From Flavobacterium proteolyticum (GTDB lineage: Bacteria > Bacteroidota > Bacteroidia > Flavobacteriales > Flavobacteriaceae), in NCBI RefSeq assembly GCF_015223105.1, contig NZ_JADFTZ010000001.1, positions 930,001 through 994,000 on the forward strand: 64,000 nucleotides of DNA, given 5' to 3'. A model generated the notes under the pieces. It did not search any database. It was given only the letters and a program-made list of their open reading frames with translations, and had not been told where the DNA came from. A program made the position numbers and the translations under genes. This document shows positions 63,762 to 64,000 of this stretch, piece by piece. Each line of letters opens with the position of its first letter. Position 1 is the stretch's first letter.

Positions 63762-64000
63762 TTATTTTTTCTTTTTTGCTCCTTTTTCTGCTTTTGCTGC
63801 TTCTTGAGCTGCTTTCATTGCCGCACGAGAAATTCTCACTTGACAAACTACAGTGTTATCTGGGTGCATTAATTTGAAATTGTTAGTTTCTAATTTAGTT
63901 ACATACAATTTATTACCCATTTGTAATTCTGAAATGTTAGCTTCAACAAAGTCAGGTAAGTTTTTAGGTAAAGCTTTTACTTTTAAACGACGTTGGTTTA
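63762..64000 (-). CDS. rplY: 50S ribosomal protein L25/general stress protein Ctc (C-terminal part)
   Basis: The last 79 codons of a minus-strand gene run from the window edge to TAA at 63762-63764. The visible sequence ([48 protein letters not shown]) fits the C-terminal domain of Ctc-type L25, which binds 5S rRNA, and ends in an Ala/Lys-rich tail ([10 protein letters not shown]). Its own terminator separates it from pth, a frequent neighbour. Confidence 0.88.
   Translation of the reverse strand, partial: NQRRLKVKALPKNLPDFVEANISELQMGNKLYVTKLETNNFKLMHPDNTVVCQVRISRAAMKAAQEAAKAEKGAKKKK

Noticed and set aside
1..64000. tRNA or rRNA genes
   Set aside because: I found no TTCGA/CCA-like cloverleaf ends or conserved rRNA stretches by reading the intergenic regions; a tRNAscan-type run would be decisive.

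Overview
The window looks like chromosomal DNA of a Flavobacteriaceae bacterium (Bacteroidota), most likely Flavobacterium or a close relative. The DNA is AT-rich. Several genes have the Bacteroidota promoter pattern (TTG, 18-20 bp, TAnnTTTG) and there are no clear Shine-Dalgarno sites. Exported proteins carry Type IX secretion (T9SS) C-terminal signals, and typical Flavobacterium genes are present (IPExxxVDY protein, HTTM protein, sdhCAB with a b-type SdhC, an N-terminally extended pth). I saw no phage, insertion sequence, CRISPR array, tRNA or rRNA. Most of the window is core genome with an accessory surface-protein section.

Layout. 1-2.8 kb (minus): end of an IPExxxVDY gene, then the acpP-fabF-rnc operon with a terminator-like hairpin after acpP. 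2.9-7.1 kb (plus): purN, rnhA, a PfkB-family kinase and purF. 7.06-7.62 kb holds no protein gene but three tandem copies of an apparent small RNA gene, each with its own upstream element, -7 box and terminator; this is the most unusual locus in the window. 7.7-8.3 kb: sodA (minus). 8.4-17.2 kb: an AddA-like helicase-nuclease and an AddB-like nuclease separated by kbl and an OmpA/TSP3 outer-membrane protein gene. 17.2-26.2 kb: S41 peptidase, alpha/beta hydrolase, DUF1398 protein, aminopeptidase P, a BNR/sortilin-like propeller and a lipoprotein. 26.4-30.6 kb: sdhC, sdhA, a DUF2846-like gene, sdhB. 30.6-39.3 kb: a lipoprotein, a small membrane protein, an omega-amidase, a large Ig-like lipoprotein, comF, a coiled-coil membrane protein, glyQS, thiL, recX.

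39.4-63.0 kb is dominated by five giant secreted proteins: two that share a C-terminal carrier module of about 560 residues (2004 and 1447 aa), and three zinc metalloproteases (two tandem reprolysin-like paralogues and one M43 pappalysin-like enzyme) with type A T9SS tails. Between them lie an M20 dipeptidase, an HTTM membrane protein and ribF. The right edge has pth and the end of an L25/Ctc ribosomal protein gene.

Together the genes cover fatty-acid and purine synthesis, RNA processing, recombination repair, respiration and extracellular protein degradation and adhesion. The best candidate for an undescribed system is the triplet of small RNAs at 7.06-7.62 kb: 53 nt are identical in all three while the flanks have diverged, the terminator hairpin is preserved with a different sequence in copy 3, and a conserved element lies at a fixed distance upstream of each copy.
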